Positions 7,876-17,315 of a stretch of DNA of 64,000 nucleotides are shown here, one piece after another. Position 1 is the stretch's first letter. Every line of letters starts with the position of its first letter. The notes under the pieces were generated by a model that was not told where the DNA came from, searched no databases, and saw only the letters and a program-made list of their open reading frames with translations. The stretch spans positions 62,001 to 126,000 of the forward strand of contig NZ_WHOM01000039.1 of assembly GCF_009739465.1 (NCBI RefSeq). Direction: 5' to 3'. The position numbers and the translations under genes are program-made. This DNA comes from Streptomyces apocyni. Lineage in GTDB: Bacteria; Actinomycetota; Actinomycetes; Streptomycetales; Streptomycetaceae.

Positions 7876-9138
7876 GTGAGCTCGACCAATCGCACCGTGG
7901 TCGTCACCGGTATCGGCGCAACCACACCGCTGGGTGGCGACTCCGCATCGACCTGGGAAGGTCTGCTTGCGGGACGCTCCGGCGTCAAGCCCCTCGAGGG
8001 GGAGCGCTTCGCCGACCTTCCGGTCCGTATCGCCGCCCCCGCGGCGGTCGATCCGGCCGATGTGCTGCCCCGCCCGCTGGCCCGCAAGCTGGACCGCTCG
8101 GCGCAGTTCGCGCTGATCGCGGCCCGCGAGGCGTGGGCGGACGCGGGTTACACCGCGAAGGCCGGTGAGGACGAGTCGATCGTCCCTGAGCGCCTCGGCG
8201 CGGTCATCGCCTCCGGTATCGGTGGTGTCACCACCCTGCTCGACCAGTACGACGTGCTCAAGGAGAAGGGCGTACGCCGCGTCTCCCCGCACACCGTCCC
8301 GATGCTGATGCCGAACGGCCCGTCGGCCAACGTCGGCCTTGAGGTCAACGCCCAGGCCGGAGTGCACACCCCGGTCTCGGCCTGCGCTTCGGGCGCCGAG
8401 GCGATCGGCTACGCCGTCGAGATGATCCGCACGGGCCGCGCCGACGTGGTCGTCGCCGGTGGCACCGAGGCGGCCATCCACCCGCTGCCGATCGCCGCCT
8501 TCGCCAACATGATGGCGATGTCCAAGAACAACGACGAGCCCGAGAAGGCCTCGCGCCCGTACGACAAGGCCCGTGACGGCTTCGTACTCGGCGAGGGCGC
8601 GGGCGTGGTCGTCCTGGAGTCCGCCGAGCACGCCGCCGCGCGTGGCGCCCGGGTCTACGCCGAGGTGCTCGGCCAGGGCCTGTCGGCCGACAGCCACCAC
8701 ATCGCGCAGCCCGAGCCGACCGGCCGCGGGGTCGCCGCCGCGCTGCGGAACCTGCTCGACAACACCGACCTCAAGCCCGAGGAGGTCGTGCACCTGAACG
8801 CGCACGCCACCTCGACACCGCAGGGTGACCTCGCCGAGATCAAGGCCCTGCGCAAGGTACTCGGCGACGCCATGGACCACATCGCCGTGTCCGGTACGAA
8901 GTCCATGACCGGCCACCTGCTGGGCGGCGCCGGTGGCATCGAGACCGTCGCCACGGTGCTCGCGCTGCACCACCGGATGGCCCCGCCGACCCTCAACGTC
9001 GATGACCTCGACGACGAGGTGGACGCGGACGTCGTACGGGGTGAGGCCCGCGCGCTGCCCGAGGGCACCATCGCGGCGATCAACAACTCCTTCGGCTTCG
9101 GCGGCCACAACGTGGTCCTCGCCTTCCGGAGCGTGTGA
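7876..9138 (+). CDS. fabF: beta-ketoacyl-ACP synthase II
   Basis: 420-residue elongating ketosynthase of the type II fatty acid synthase. The Cys-His-His triad is present: Cys170 in PVSACASGAEA, His310 in LNAHATSTP and His347 in MTGHLLGGAGG. GTG start preceded by GGAGAAAG. Last gene of the fab operon; a strong terminator follows 17 bp after the stop. Confidence 0.97.
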   Translation: MSSTNRTVVVTGIGATTPLGGDSASTWEGLLAGRSGVKPLEGERFADLPVRIAAPAAVDPADVLPRPLARKLDRSAQFALIAAREAWADAGYTAKAGEDESIVPERLGAVIASGIGGVTTLLDQYDVLKEKGVRRVSPHTVPMLMPNGPSANVGLEVNAQAGVHTPVSACASGAEAIGYAVEMIRTGRADVVVAGGTEAAIHPLPIAAFANMMAMSKNNDEPEKASRPYDKARDGFVLGEGAGVVVLESAEHAAARGARVYAEVLGQGLSADSHHIAQPEPTGRGVAAALRNLLDNTDLKPEEVVHLNAHATSTPQGDLAEIKALRKVLGDAMDHIAVSGTKSMTGHLLGGAGGIETVATVLALHHRMAPPTLNVDDLDDEVDADVVRGEARALPEGTIAAINNSFGFGGHNVVLAFRSV

Positions 9139-9155
9139 GCGCACCGTACGTGAGA

Positions 9156-9194
9156 GGAGGGCCCGCCCGGGACAACCGGGCGGGCCCTCCTTTT
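9156..9194 (+). terminator. rho-independent terminator of the fab operon
   Basis: A perfect 15-bp stem (9156-9170 with 9176-9190, GGAGGGCCCGCCCGG and its complement) with loop GACAA is followed by TTTT. It also faces the end of the convergent DUF3145 gene and may work in both directions. Just after it TTTTGCGTACGGCTCC is repeated once. Confidence 0.93.
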
Positions 9195-9218
9195 GCGTAC
9201 GGCTCCTTTTGCGTACGG

Positions 9219-9713
9219 CTACACCACCTGGTGCAGCCAGCGGACCGGGGCGCCTTCGCCCGCGTAGCGGAACGGCTCCAGTTCGTCGTCCCAGGGCTTG
9301 CCGAGGAGCTTGGCCAGCTCGGACTCCAGTTGCGTCTCGCCGCGCTGGGCGCGGGCCAGCGCGGCGCGCAGCCGGTCCTCGGGGATCATGATGTCGCCGT
9401 GGATGCCGGTGACCGCGTGAAAGATTCCGAGCTCGGGCGTGGCGCTGTAGCGCTCGCCCTCCGCGCCGGCGCGCGGCTCCGACGTGACCTCGAAGCGCAG
9501 CAGCTGCCAGCCGCGCAGCGCGGAGGCCAGCTTGGAGGCGGTGCCCGGCTCGCCCTGCCAGGAGAACTCGGATCTCCAGGTGCCGGGCGACGCGGGCTGC
9601 CTGATCCAGTCCAGGCTCACGCGGACGCCGAGGACCCCCGCGACCGCCCACTCGACGTGCGGGCACAGCGCCCGCGGGGCGGAGTGCACGTAAAGAACTC
9701 CACGGGTCGTCAC
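9219..9713 (-). CDS. DUF3145 domain-containing protein
   Basis: 164-residue actinobacterial protein of unknown function (DUF3145). The start MTTRGVLYVHSAPRALCPHVEWAVAGVLG and the tryptophan-rich segment WRSEFSWQGEPGTASKLASALRGW are characteristic of the family as I remember it. Cytosolic, no signal or membrane segment. It is convergent with fabF, an arrangement that is conserved in Streptomyces. Function cannot be inferred from sequence. Confidence 0.88.
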   Translation of the reverse strand: MTTRGVLYVHSAPRALCPHVEWAVAGVLGVRVSLDWIRQPASPGTWRSEFSWQGEPGTASKLASALRGWQLLRFEVTSEPRAGAEGERYSATPELGIFHAVTGIHGDIMIPEDRLRAALARAQRGETQLESELAKLLGKPWDDELEPFRYAGEGAPVRWLHQVV

Positions 9714-9929
9714 CGGGACCTCCGCAAAATCCAGGAAAATCCAACAAACCGGACAGATCTGACGTGATGTAATTTAGCGGAACCGAGACAGTGGTGGGTC
9801 ACTGGGTCGACTGGGGCCAAGCTACCGTGCGGCACCGGCCCGAGTGTGACGTACCGTCGCTCCAACGGGCAGGAAACACCTAGCTTTCACTCGGCAGGAC
9901 GCCCTGGCGTCACAGAGGGGACGGGAACA

Positions 9930-10838
9930 ATGGGGAAGAACGGCCGAAGCCGTACAGGCGCCGCCGTCACGGCGATGGCGCTGGCACTCCTCACCGGGAC
10001 GCTGGCTGGCTGTGATCCCACCGGAGGTGCGGCGTCCGCTCCGGTGAACGACTCGACCACCGGAACGCCCTCAGCGGAGCCCACCCCGCGGTGGAACCCC
10101 AAGCCCGCGTCCCTGGCCGCCGTCGGCGACTCGATCACCCGCGCCTTCAACACCTGCAAGGTACTCTCCGACTGCCCCGAGGAATCCTGGGCGACCGGCA
10201 CCGACGACGGCGTGAACAGCCTGGCGATACGGCTACTCGGGGAGGACGCGGCCGACAACAGCTGGAACTACGCCAGGTCGGGCGCCCGGGTGTCGGCCCT
10301 GACGGAACAGATGAAGCAGGCCGCGGAGAAGTCGCCCGAGCTGGTGACGGTGTTGATCGGCGCCAATGACGCCTGCCGTGGGGACGTGACCGCGATGACC
10401 CCGGTCTCCACGTTCCGGGCGGACTTCGAGGACGGCATGCGGGCCCTGCGCCGCGAGGAGCCGAAAGCCCAGGTGTTCGTGGCGAGCGTGCCGGACCTGA
10501 AGCGCCTCTGGTCCGAGGGGCGGAGCAGCGCGCTGGGCAAGCAGATGTGGAAGCTGGGCATCTGCCCCGCGATGCTCGCCGACGCGGACGCGATGGACAA
10601 GGCGTCGGTCACGCGCCGGGACACCGTGCGCAAGCGGGTGATGGAGTACAACGAGGTGCTGCGTGACGTGTGCGCCGAAGACCCGCTCTGCCGGTACGAC
10701 GACGGGGCGGTCTTCGACTACCGCTTCGGCACCAAGGAGTTGAGCCGGTGGGACTGGTTCCACCCGAGCAAGGCCGGCCAGTCGCTGCTCGCGGAGGTCG
10801 CCTATCGCGAGGTGACGGGGCAGAAGCCCCCGGCGTAG
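9930..10838 (+). CDS. SGNH/GDSL hydrolase lipoprotein
   Basis: 302 residues from ATG 9930 (ribosome site GAGGGGACGG). The N-terminus has a lipoprotein signal: basic head MGKNGRSRTG, hydrophobic core and lipobox LAGC with Cys28, followed by a Ser/Thr/Pro linker. The enzyme domain has SGNH blocks: GDSITRAF (nucleophile Ser67), GANDAC (block III) and DWFHPSKAG (block V, catalytic Asp and His). Predicted membrane-anchored esterase or lipase on the outer face; substrate unknown. A longer GTG start at 9846 would hide the signal peptide and is rejected. Confidence 0.9.
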   Translation: MGKNGRSRTGAAVTAMALALLTGTLAGCDPTGGAASAPVNDSTTGTPSAEPTPRWNPKPASLAAVGDSITRAFNTCKVLSDCPEESWATGTDDGVNSLAIRLLGEDAADNSWNYARSGARVSALTEQMKQAAEKSPELVTVLIGANDACRGDVTAMTPVSTFRADFEDGMRALRREEPKAQVFVASVPDLKRLWSEGRSSALGKQMWKLGICPAMLADADAMDKASVTRRDTVRKRVMEYNEVLRDVCAEDPLCRYDDGAVFDYRFGTKELSRWDWFHPSKAGQSLLAEVAYREVTGQKPPA

Positions 10839-10879
10839 GGACGCGGGCGGGTGCCGGGCCTGCCGGGGGCCCGCGTACG

Positions 10880-13384
10880 TCAGACGGTGAGGCGTGCCGT
10901 CAGTTGGGTGTCTACGAGGGAGCGGCTGGCCTGGACCTCGTAGTCGCCGCTGACGAGGGACCAGGCCCCTTCGGTCTCGTCCCAGATCTCGAAGGCGCGG
11001 CGCGGCAGTTCGACCCGTACGTCGACGCTCTCACCGGGTGCCGCCGCCACCGAGGCGAATCCGGCGAGCCAGCGGGCGGGACGCTCCACGCGGTCCTGTG
11101 CCAGGTAGACCTGGATGACCTCGCGACCGTGGCGGGTGCCGGTGTTGCGGACGCGGACCGTGGCGGCGGTGGGGGTGACCTCCAGGGACTCGTACGCCCA
11201 GTCGGTGTAGCCGAGTCCGTGGCCGAAGGGGTAGGACGGGGTGGCTCCGGACTCCTCCCAGGCCCGGTAGCCGATGAACAGCCCCTCGGTGTAGGCGAGT
11301 TCGCCGTCCGTCGGGGTGACTTCGGTGACCGGGGCGTCGGTTAGCGCGCCCCAGGTGGTGGGGAGACGGCCGCCCGGCTCGGCGGCGCCGGTGAGGACGT
11401 CGGCGAGCGCGGCGCCGCCTTCCTGGCCGGGGAACCAGCTGAGCAGGATGGCCGCGACGTCCTCGCGCCAGGGGAGTTCCACGGGTGAGCCCGCGTTGAC
11501 GACCACGACGGTGTTCGGGTTGGCGGCGGCGACCGCGCGCACCAGGTCGTCCTGACGGCCCGGCAGCGTCAGATCGGCGCGGTCGAAGCCCTCGGACTCG
11601 ACGCGGTCGGTTGTGGCGACCACGACGACCGCGACGTCGGCGTCCCGCGCGGCGGCCACGGCTTCCGCGATCAGTTCGTCGGAGTCGCGCCGCGGCTCGC
11701 GGTGGACGAGGGAGAAGCCGACGGCCTGGATCGGGGCGTCCGCCAGCTTCGCGACGGTGTAGGTGAGGCTCACCTCGGTCTCGGTACCCGCGGTGAGTTC
11801 GACCTGGCCGCGCTCGACGGGCGCCCCGAAGAACGCTTCGAACGGGTCGGTCTCGTCCCCCGGGCCCTGCGCTCCGGTGAAGAGTTCGCGGCCCCCGACG
11901 GTGAGCGTGAAGCCGCCGAGCCCGCGGGTGCCGAAGGAGTGGGCGCCGCTCTCGCGCGGGGTGAAGGTGCCGGTCAACTCCACGCTGTGCAGGGCGTCGT
12001 AGGTGACACCGTCGGGCAGGTCGCCGCCGAGCCACTGGATCATGCCGCTGGGCGCGGTGGCGCTGCCGAGGGTACGGCCAGCGGCGTCACGGCAGATCGC
12101 GTGGAGGGTGAACCCCTGGTCGGCGACGGTGAGTTCGTCGTTGGGGTCGGCGCCTACGTGATAGCTGAGGGCGTCGCCCGGGAGTGCGGCGGTCAGCCCG
12201 TCGAGCGGTGTGGCGATCCGCTCCGGGAAGACGGTGGCGGAGCCGCCGCCGAGCACCCGGGCGTCCCGCGCGGCGGCGCCGCTGAGGGCGACCCGGCGCA
12301 CGGCCGCGGGGTTGATCGGCAGAGAGCCGTGGTGGTTGCGTACGAGGACGAAGGAGCGGCGGGCCACCTCGCGGGCGAGCGCCGTGCCGTCGATGGCGGC
12401 GGGCGGCGTGGCGACCACGGGCTCGGCGCCTTCGAGTGCCCCGGCCCGCGCGGCGAGCCGCAGCACCCGCCGCACGGCCTCGTCGACGGTCGCCTCCTCG
12501 ACCTCACCGGCCCGGACGGCGGCGGCGAGCGCGGGGCCGTACACGGTCTGAGGTCCGGGCATGGCGACGTCGAGGCCGCCCTCGATCGCGCCCTTGGTGC
12601 TCCTGGCCGCCATCCAGTCCGAGACGTTGGCCCCGTCGAAGCCCCACTCACCGCGCAGGATCTCCTGGACCAGGTACCGGTGTTCGGTCATGGTCGTCCC
12701 GTTGACCTGGTTGTAGGCGGTCATGATGCCCCACGGGCGGGCGTCCGCGACGATGGCTTCGAACGGCGCGAGATAGAGCTCGCGCAGCGCGCTGGCCGAC
12801 ACGGTGTTGTTGACCGTGAAGCGGTCGGTCTCGGCGTCGTTGGCGACGAAGTGCTTGACCGTGGTGCCGACACCGCCCTCCTGGACGCCGCTCACATAGC
12901 CGATGCCGATCCGCCCGGTGAGGTAGGGGTCTTCGGAGTAGCACTCGAAGTGCCGTCCGCCGCGCGGTGATCGGTGCAGGTTGACGGTGGGCGCGAGCAG
13001 GACGTGCACGCCTTTGCGGCGGGCCTCCTGGGCGAGCAGCAGCCCGGTTTCGCGGGCGAGTTCCGGGTCCCAGGTGGCGGCGAGCGCGGTCGGTGACGGC
13101 AGGGCGACTGACGGGTCGTCAGCGCTCCAGCGCACGCCTCGTACCCCGATCGGGCCGTCGGACATCACCAGGGACTTCAGCCCGATCTCCGGGGCCTCGG
13201 GCAGGGTCCACATGTCCTGCCCGGCGAGCAGCCGGGTCTTGGCGTCGAGGTCCAGCTTGCCGATGGCCGCTTCGATGATCGCCTCACGGCGTTGGTCGCT
13301 GGGGTCAGTTGAGGCGCTGGGGTCAGTTGAACCGCTTCGGTCGCTCGGGTCACTCCGGTCGCTCTGGGGGCGCGTGCTGTCCGC
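10880..13384 (-). CDS. beta-glucosidase, glycoside hydrolase family 3 with PA14 insert
   Basis: 834-residue GH3 enzyme releasing terminal sugars from beta-glucosides. Order: a low-complexity Ser/Asp/Thr/Pro head (about 1-35), GH3 N-domain with the nucleophile Asp256 in GANVSDWMA, GH3 C-domain interrupted by a PA14 carbohydrate-binding insert (about 420-560, LTGTFTPRESGAHSFGTRGLGGF), and a fibronectin III-like C-terminus. This KglucPA14 layout is common for intracellular actinobacterial BglX/BglB-type enzymes. There is no signal peptide, so sugar uptake must precede hydrolysis. ATG 13384 has GAGGAGG upstream. The head is encoded by imperfect repeats of GGGTCAGTTGA. Confidence 0.93.
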   Translation of the reverse strand, partial: ADSTRPQSDRSDPSDRSGSTDPSASTDPSDQRREAIIEAAIGKLDLDAKTRLLAGQDMWTLPEAPEIGLKSLVMSDGPIGVRGVRWSADDPSVALPSPTALAATWDPELARETGLLLAQEARRKGVHVLLAPTVNLHRSPRGGRHFECYSEDPYLTGRIGIGYVSGVQEGGVGTTVKHFVANDAETDRFTVNNTVSASALRELYLAPFEAIVADARPWGIMTAYNQVNGTTMTEHRYLVQEILRGEWGFDGANVSDWMAARSTKGAIEGGLDVAMPGPQTVYGPALAAAVRAGEVEEATVDEAVRRVLRLAARAGALEGAEPVVATPPAAIDGTALAREVARRSFVLVRNHHGSLPINPAAVRRVALSGAAARDARVLGGGSATVFPERIATPLDGLTAALPGDALSYHVGADPNDELTVADQGFTLHAICRDAAGRTLGSATAPSGMIQWLGGDLPDGVTYDALHSVELTGTFTPRESGAHSFGTRGLGGFTLTVGGRELFTGAQGPGDETDPFEAFFGAPVERGQVELTAGTETEVSLTYTVAKLADAPIQAVGFSLVHREPRRDSDELIAEAVAAARDADVAVVVVATTDRVESEGFDRADLTLPGRQDDLVRAVAAANPNTVVVVNAGSPVELPWREDVAAILLSWFPGQEGGAALADVLTGAAEPGGRLPTTWGALTDAPVTEVTPTDGELAYTEGLFIGYRAWEESGATPSYPFGHGLGYTDWAYESLEVTPTAATVRVRNTGTRHGREVIQVYLAQDRVERPARWLAGFASVAAAPGESVDVRVELPRRAFEIWDETEGAWSLVSGDYEVQASRSLVDTQLTARLTV

Positions 13385-13460
13385 CATGGCCGTACCTCCT
13401 CGGTGAAGTCCGCTGCTTCCTCCGCACATCCTGCACCGGGGCAGGCATCCGGGGTACGCG

Positions 13461-13494
13461 TAAGGGCCGCACCTCCGCCGAGGTGCGGCCCTTA
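13461..13494 (-). terminator. hairpin terminator after the ohr gene
   Basis: Perfect 14-bp inverted repeat (13461-13474, TAAGGGCCGCACCT, with 13481-13494) around a 6-nt loop. It lies directly downstream of the leftward ohr gene and upstream of the GH3 gene. There is no strong U-tract beyond the stem, as is common in Streptomyces. Confidence 0.8.
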
Positions 13495-13518
13495 TGTCGC
13501 GCTATGCGACGGGAAGGA

Positions 13519-13944
<426 letters not shown>

Positions 13945-14012
13945 AAGAAGCTGTTCCTCCTGTTGTACGCCGCCGCGGCTCGCGCCCACGACCCCGACGG
14001 CTGCAACAGAGC

Positions 14013-15032
14013 CTAACGGGTCGGGCTGACGATCATCTTTCCGGTGTTGTCACCCCGGAGTACGCCGAGGAACGCCTCGACGCCGTTCTCGATGCCCTCG
14101 ACGAAGGTCTCGCCGTACTTCAGCTCGCCGGAGGCGATCCAGCCCGCGACTTCCTGGACGAACTGCGGCTGGAGCGCCGCGTGGTCGCTGACGAGCATGC
14201 CCTGCAGGCGCAGCCGCTTGCCGATGATCATGGCCATGTTGCGCGGCCCGGGGGTGGGCTCGGTGTCGTTGTACTGGGCGATCATGCCGCAGATGGTGGC
14301 GCGGCCGTGCACGTTCAGGCGGCCGATGGCGGCTTCGAGATGCTCGCCGCCGACGTTGTCGAAGTAGACGTCGATGCCGTCCGGGGCGGCCTGCTTGAGC
14401 TGCTCGGCGACGGGGCCGTCCTTGTAGTTGAAGGCCGCGTCGAAGCCGTACTCCTCGATCAGCGTCTTGACCTTGGCGTCGGAGCCCGCCGAGCCGATGA
14501 CGCGGGAGGCGCCCTTGAGCTTGGCGATCTGGCCGACCTGGCTGCCGACGGCACCCGCGGCGCCGGAGACGAAGACCGCGTCGCCCTCCTTGAAGGATGC
14601 GACCTCCAGGAGGCCCGCGTAGGCGGTCAGGCCTGGCATGCCCAGGACGCCGAGGTAGGCGGAGAGGGGGGCCAGCGAGGCGTCGACCTTCTTGGCGTGC
14701 TGGGCCGGGACGTCCGCGTAGTCGCGCCAGCCGAGGCCGTGCAGGACATGGTCGCCGACGGCGAAGCCCTCGGCGTTGGAGGCGATGACCTCGCCGACCG
14801 CGCCGCCGTCCATCGGCTCGTCCAGTTGGAAGGGCGGGACGTAGGACTTCACGTCGTTCATCCGGCCGCGCATGTAGGGGTCTACCGAGAAGTGCAGGTT
14901 CCGGACGAGAATCCGGCCTTCGGCGGGGGCGGTGACCGGGATGTCACGCAGGGCGAAGTCGGCCGGAGTGGGCCAGCCGTGCGGGCGGGCTACCAGGTGC
15001 CAGGCGCGGCTGACGGTGGGGAGTGCGGACAT
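14013..15032 (-). CDS. NADP-dependent oxidoreductase, medium-chain dehydrogenase/reductase family
   Basis: 339-residue zinc-independent MDR enzyme of the leukotriene B4 12-hydroxydehydrogenase / CurA type, reducing activated double bonds with NADPH. Visible: N-terminal HLVARPHGWPTPADF, VDPYMRGRM, the Rossmann glycine motif GAAGAVGSQVGQIAKLKG (about 150-167) and IDVYFDNVGGEHLEAAI. Divergent from the marR gene across a 92-bp AT-rich region, which suggests it is the regulator's target. Confidence 0.92.
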   Translation of the reverse strand: MSALPTVSRAWHLVARPHGWPTPADFALRDIPVTAPAEGRILVRNLHFSVDPYMRGRMNDVKSYVPPFQLDEPMDGGAVGEVIASNAEGFAVGDHVLHGLGWRDYADVPAQHAKKVDASLAPLSAYLGVLGMPGLTAYAGLLEVASFKEGDAVFVSGAAGAVGSQVGQIAKLKGASRVIGSAGSDAKVKTLIEEYGFDAAFNYKDGPVAEQLKQAAPDGIDVYFDNVGGEHLEAAIGRLNVHGRATICGMIAQYNDTEPTPGPRNMAMIIGKRLRLQGMLVSDHAALQPQFVQEVAGWIASGELKYGETFVEGIENGVEAFLGVLRGDNTGKMIVSPTR

Positions 15033-15124
15033 GGGGGTGGCCTCCAGCCTCGATTACTTCAGGTACTGAAACAACCATGCTCCTACATATTTCATGTTGT
15101 CAAGTAAATGGGTAAGCTAAGGGC
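15033..15124 (+). promoter_or_regulatory. divergent promoter/operator region between oxidoreductase and marR
   Basis: This 92-bp spacer is much more AT-rich than its surroundings. A TTGACA (15103-15098, minus strand) can serve the oxidoreductase. For marR a TAAGCT at 15113-15118 puts the transcript start at or beside ATG 15125, so that mRNA may be leaderless. The 21-bp stretch 15089-15109 has ATTT/AAAT ends and partial dyad symmetry and could be the MarR operator. Boundaries are tentative. Confidence 0.45.
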
Positions 15125-15556
15125 ATGGCCAGCACTCGCACAGACCCCCTGTCCCTCGAGGTGGTCGAACTCATCGGCACCGTCGTGTCGCGGTATCACA
15201 CGGAGTACGACCTCGCGGCGGGTCGGCACTCGCTGACCGGCGCGCAGGCGCGAGTGCTCACGCTGCTCGCGATGGCGCCGATACCGATGCGGCGGATCGC
15301 CCAGACACTGAAGTGCGAGCCGTCGAACATCACCGGCATCGTGGACCGGCTGGAGGCGCGCGGCCTGGTCGAGCGGCGTCCCGACCCGGCCGACCGGCGG
15401 GTGAAGCTGGCGGCGGCTACCGAGGAGGGACGGCAGACCGCGCGGGACCTCAGGGACGGCCTGGACTTCGCCCGCGAGCCACTGGCGCAGCTGAGCCACG
15501 AGGACCGGGTGGCCCTGCGGGACCTGCTCCGCAGAATGCTCGGCGAACAGCCATAG
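15125..15556 (+). CDS. MarR family transcriptional regulator
   Basis: 143-residue winged-helix regulator: DNA-binding core MRRIAQTLKCEPSNITGIVDRLEARGLVERRPDPADRRVKLAA (about 60-102) with the wing DPADRR and helical dimerisation ends. It has a single Cys (TLKCEPS), within the recognition region rather than the N-terminal position used by OhrR, so a peroxide-sensing role is not supported. Divergently transcribed from the MDR oxidoreductase, which it probably represses. Confidence 0.92.
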   Translation: MASTRTDPLSLEVVELIGTVVSRYHTEYDLAAGRHSLTGAQARVLTLLAMAPIPMRRIAQTLKCEPSNITGIVDRLEARGLVERRPDPADRRVKLAAATEEGRQTARDLRDGLDFAREPLAQLSHEDRVALRDLLRRMLGEQP

Positions 15557-15616
15557 TCCGCGAACCGCGGCGAGGCGCGAACCGCCGCGAGGCGCCGCTC
15601 AGCCGTACGGCACCAC

Positions 15617-16903
15617 TCAGCCGCCGAGTGCCCCACGCAGCCGCTGCGCGCGCAGCACCAGTTCCAGCTCGAAACGGCGGTCCGGGTCGTCGACCTCGTC
15701 GCCCCACAGCTCTCTGATCTGCCGCAGCCGGTAGCGGACCGTCTGCGGGTGCACCCCGAGCCGGGCGGCGACCTCCGGGGCGCCGCCCCTGGTCTCCAGC
15801 CAGGCCAGCAGAGTCTCCGCGAGGCGTCGGCCGTGCGCCGGGCCGCAGTGGGTGAGCGGGGCCAGACAGCGGCGGGCCAGGTCGTCGATCAGTTCCTCGG
15901 GCTGGAGCAGCACCAGCGCCTCGGTGTGCTCGGTGCAGAACAGCACCTCACCGCCGGGCAGCAGCCCGCGCTCCATGAGGCGTACGGCCGCCTCCGCCCA
16001 GCGCAGCGACTTGGCCGCGTCGACCAGCGGCACCGGTGGCCCGATCGCGCCCGACCAGCCGGTCATGGCGCGCTTCAGCAGCTCGGGGCGGCCCGCGGCG
16101 TCCGGCTCGGGCACGACCATCCGGGGCTGCTCGGTCTCCATGTCGAGCAGCACGCCCTGGCTGACGGCGGGCGCGACGGCCTCCCTGGCCGGGCGCAGCA
16201 ACACCCCGACGGCCACGGTCTCCGGCAGCGGCCAGCCGATCCGGGCGGCCCGCTCCCCCAGCGCGTCCAAGGGGTCGGCGCCCCGGTGCTCGGCGAGCAG
16301 CAGCTCCATCAGCTTGCGCTGGAGCCGTAGCCGCTCACCGGCCTGGCGCGCCGCGGCTTCCGCGTAGCCGCGTACGGACTGGTCCACGAGGCCGTCCAGA
16401 TACTCGAAGCCCGCCTCGGCCAGCTCGTACATGGCGGGTGGCGGGATCTCCACCTGCTGTCCGATCTCGGCGAGGCGGCGCCAGGCAAGGCGGACCCCCA
16501 GCCGGTAGACGGCCTGCAGCGAGTCGAGGGAGCGGCCGTGCAGGCCCTCGCCGCGGCCGAACTCCTGAAAGACCTCCGGGTGGTAGCGGGGCCGGTTTCC
16601 GGCCAGGGCGATCTGCTGGAGGAAGCCCTCCAGCGCGCGCCGGATGCCGACGAGCGCCATCGGCTCGCCGTAGTCGTCCAGGACGAGCGGCAGCTGCGGG
16701 TACTCGCGGCGGATCTCGCGCAGGATGTCCTCGGCGAGTACCGGCACCTCGTCCATGGCCAGGGCCGCGAACTGCTTGAGCTGGAGTTGCGGGACCTCGG
16801 TCCAGGCGGAGCGGGACACCGCGACCGGGGGGCGTACGGAGCCGCTCCCCGGCAGGTCGGCGGGCGGCGGAGCGGGTACGGCAGGGGGGTGGCGCGGGGG
16901 CAT
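15617..16903 (-). CDS. PucR/CdaR-type helix-turn-helix transcriptional regulator
   Basis: 428 residues from ATG 16903. Proline-rich head (about 5-25), a long helical sensory part with a RsbRD/BldN-like pattern, and a C-terminal HTH_30 element EVAARLGVHPQTVRYRLRQIRELWG. Second PucR-type regulator of the window after FasR; the two share only the C-terminal design. The start lies 5 bp downstream of the stop of the small exported protein gene, so the two form an operon. A TTG three codons upstream overlaps that stop and is less likely. Target genes unknown. Confidence 0.88.
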   Translation of the reverse strand: MPPRHPPAVPAPPPADLPGSGSVRPPVAVSRSAWTEVPQLQLKQFAALAMDEVPVLAEDILREIRREYPQLPLVLDDYGEPMALVGIRRALEGFLQQIALAGNRPRYHPEVFQEFGRGEGLHGRSLDSLQAVYRLGVRLAWRRLAEIGQQVEIPPPAMYELAEAGFEYLDGLVDQSVRGYAEAAARQAGERLRLQRKLMELLLAEHRGADPLDALGERAARIGWPLPETVAVGVLLRPAREAVAPAVSQGVLLDMETEQPRMVVPEPDAAGRPELLKRAMTGWSGAIGPPVPLVDAAKSLRWAEAAVRLMERGLLPGGEVLFCTEHTEALVLLQPEELIDDLARRCLAPLTHCGPAHGRRLAETLLAWLETRGGAPEVAARLGVHPQTVRYRLRQIRELWGDEVDDPDRRFELELVLRAQRLRGALGG

Positions 16904-16908
16904 GGAGG

Positions 16909-17061
16909 TCAACGTTCCTGTTGCGCCGTCTCGTGAGTGACCAGCGGATTGTTCGGCTGGTCCGGTGTGGCGTCGAGCAGCGCCACGATGCCAAAGGCGG
17001 CACCAACGGCTAGCGCGGCGGCAAAAGCCGTGGTCAGCGCGGCGGCGAGCAGTCTGTGCAT
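16909..17061 (-). CDS. small membrane-anchored or exported protein (DUF2613-like)
   Basis: 50 residues. One hydrophobic segment (MHRLLAAALTTAFAAALAVG...ALL, residues 4-29) is followed by a polar tail DATPDQPNNPLVTHETAQQER outside the membrane. This small-protein pattern matches DUF2613-type proteins of actinobacteria, function unknown. The ATG has AGAGAGG upstream at a long spacing. The stop is just before the regulator gene start, indicating co-translation. Confidence 0.7.
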   Translation of the reverse strand: MHRLLAAALTTAFAAALAVGAAFGIVALLDATPDQPNNPLVTHETAQQER

Positions 17062-17142
17062 GGCTGGGTCAGCCTCTCTTTCGGGCACCCACCAAGGTCC
17101 CCTGCCGGCCCCACCCGGCAGTTGCTCAGTGTCGACAATGGA

Positions 17143-17172
17143 TTGACAGTTCGTCAAGGGTGCGCTTACGTT
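17143..17172 (+). promoter_or_regulatory. promoter for the DUF3068 gene, in a divergent intergenic region
   Basis: TTGACA (17143-17148), an 18-bp spacer and TACGTT (17167-17172) give a good vegetative promoter about 145 bp upstream of the DUF3068 start. TTGAC-AGTTC-GTCAA is a short inverted repeat at the -35 (17143-17157), so the same box could serve a leftward promoter for the small protein gene. Confidence 0.55.
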
Positions 17173-17315
17173 CCCGCCCCATAAAGGTATGCGCAGATTC
17201 TCTGCCGCCACTGCGCCCTCGTGTGGCCCCCGCGTGGCACCTGTAGCCGCCGCGAATTGCCTCGAGTTCCCCGCAGTCGCCTCGAAAATCCTCCTCGAAA
17301 CCCTGGAGTGCACGG

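Noticed and set aside
9189..9220. TTTTGCGTACGGCTCC duplication read as a CRISPR or regulatory repeat
   Set aside because: Only two adjacent copies beside a terminator; no spacers and no cas genes in the window.
12978..13384. Signal peptide for the GH3 enzyme
   Set aside because: The N-terminus is a Ser/Asp/Thr/Pro low-complexity stretch without a hydrophobic core, so the enzyme is judged cytosolic.
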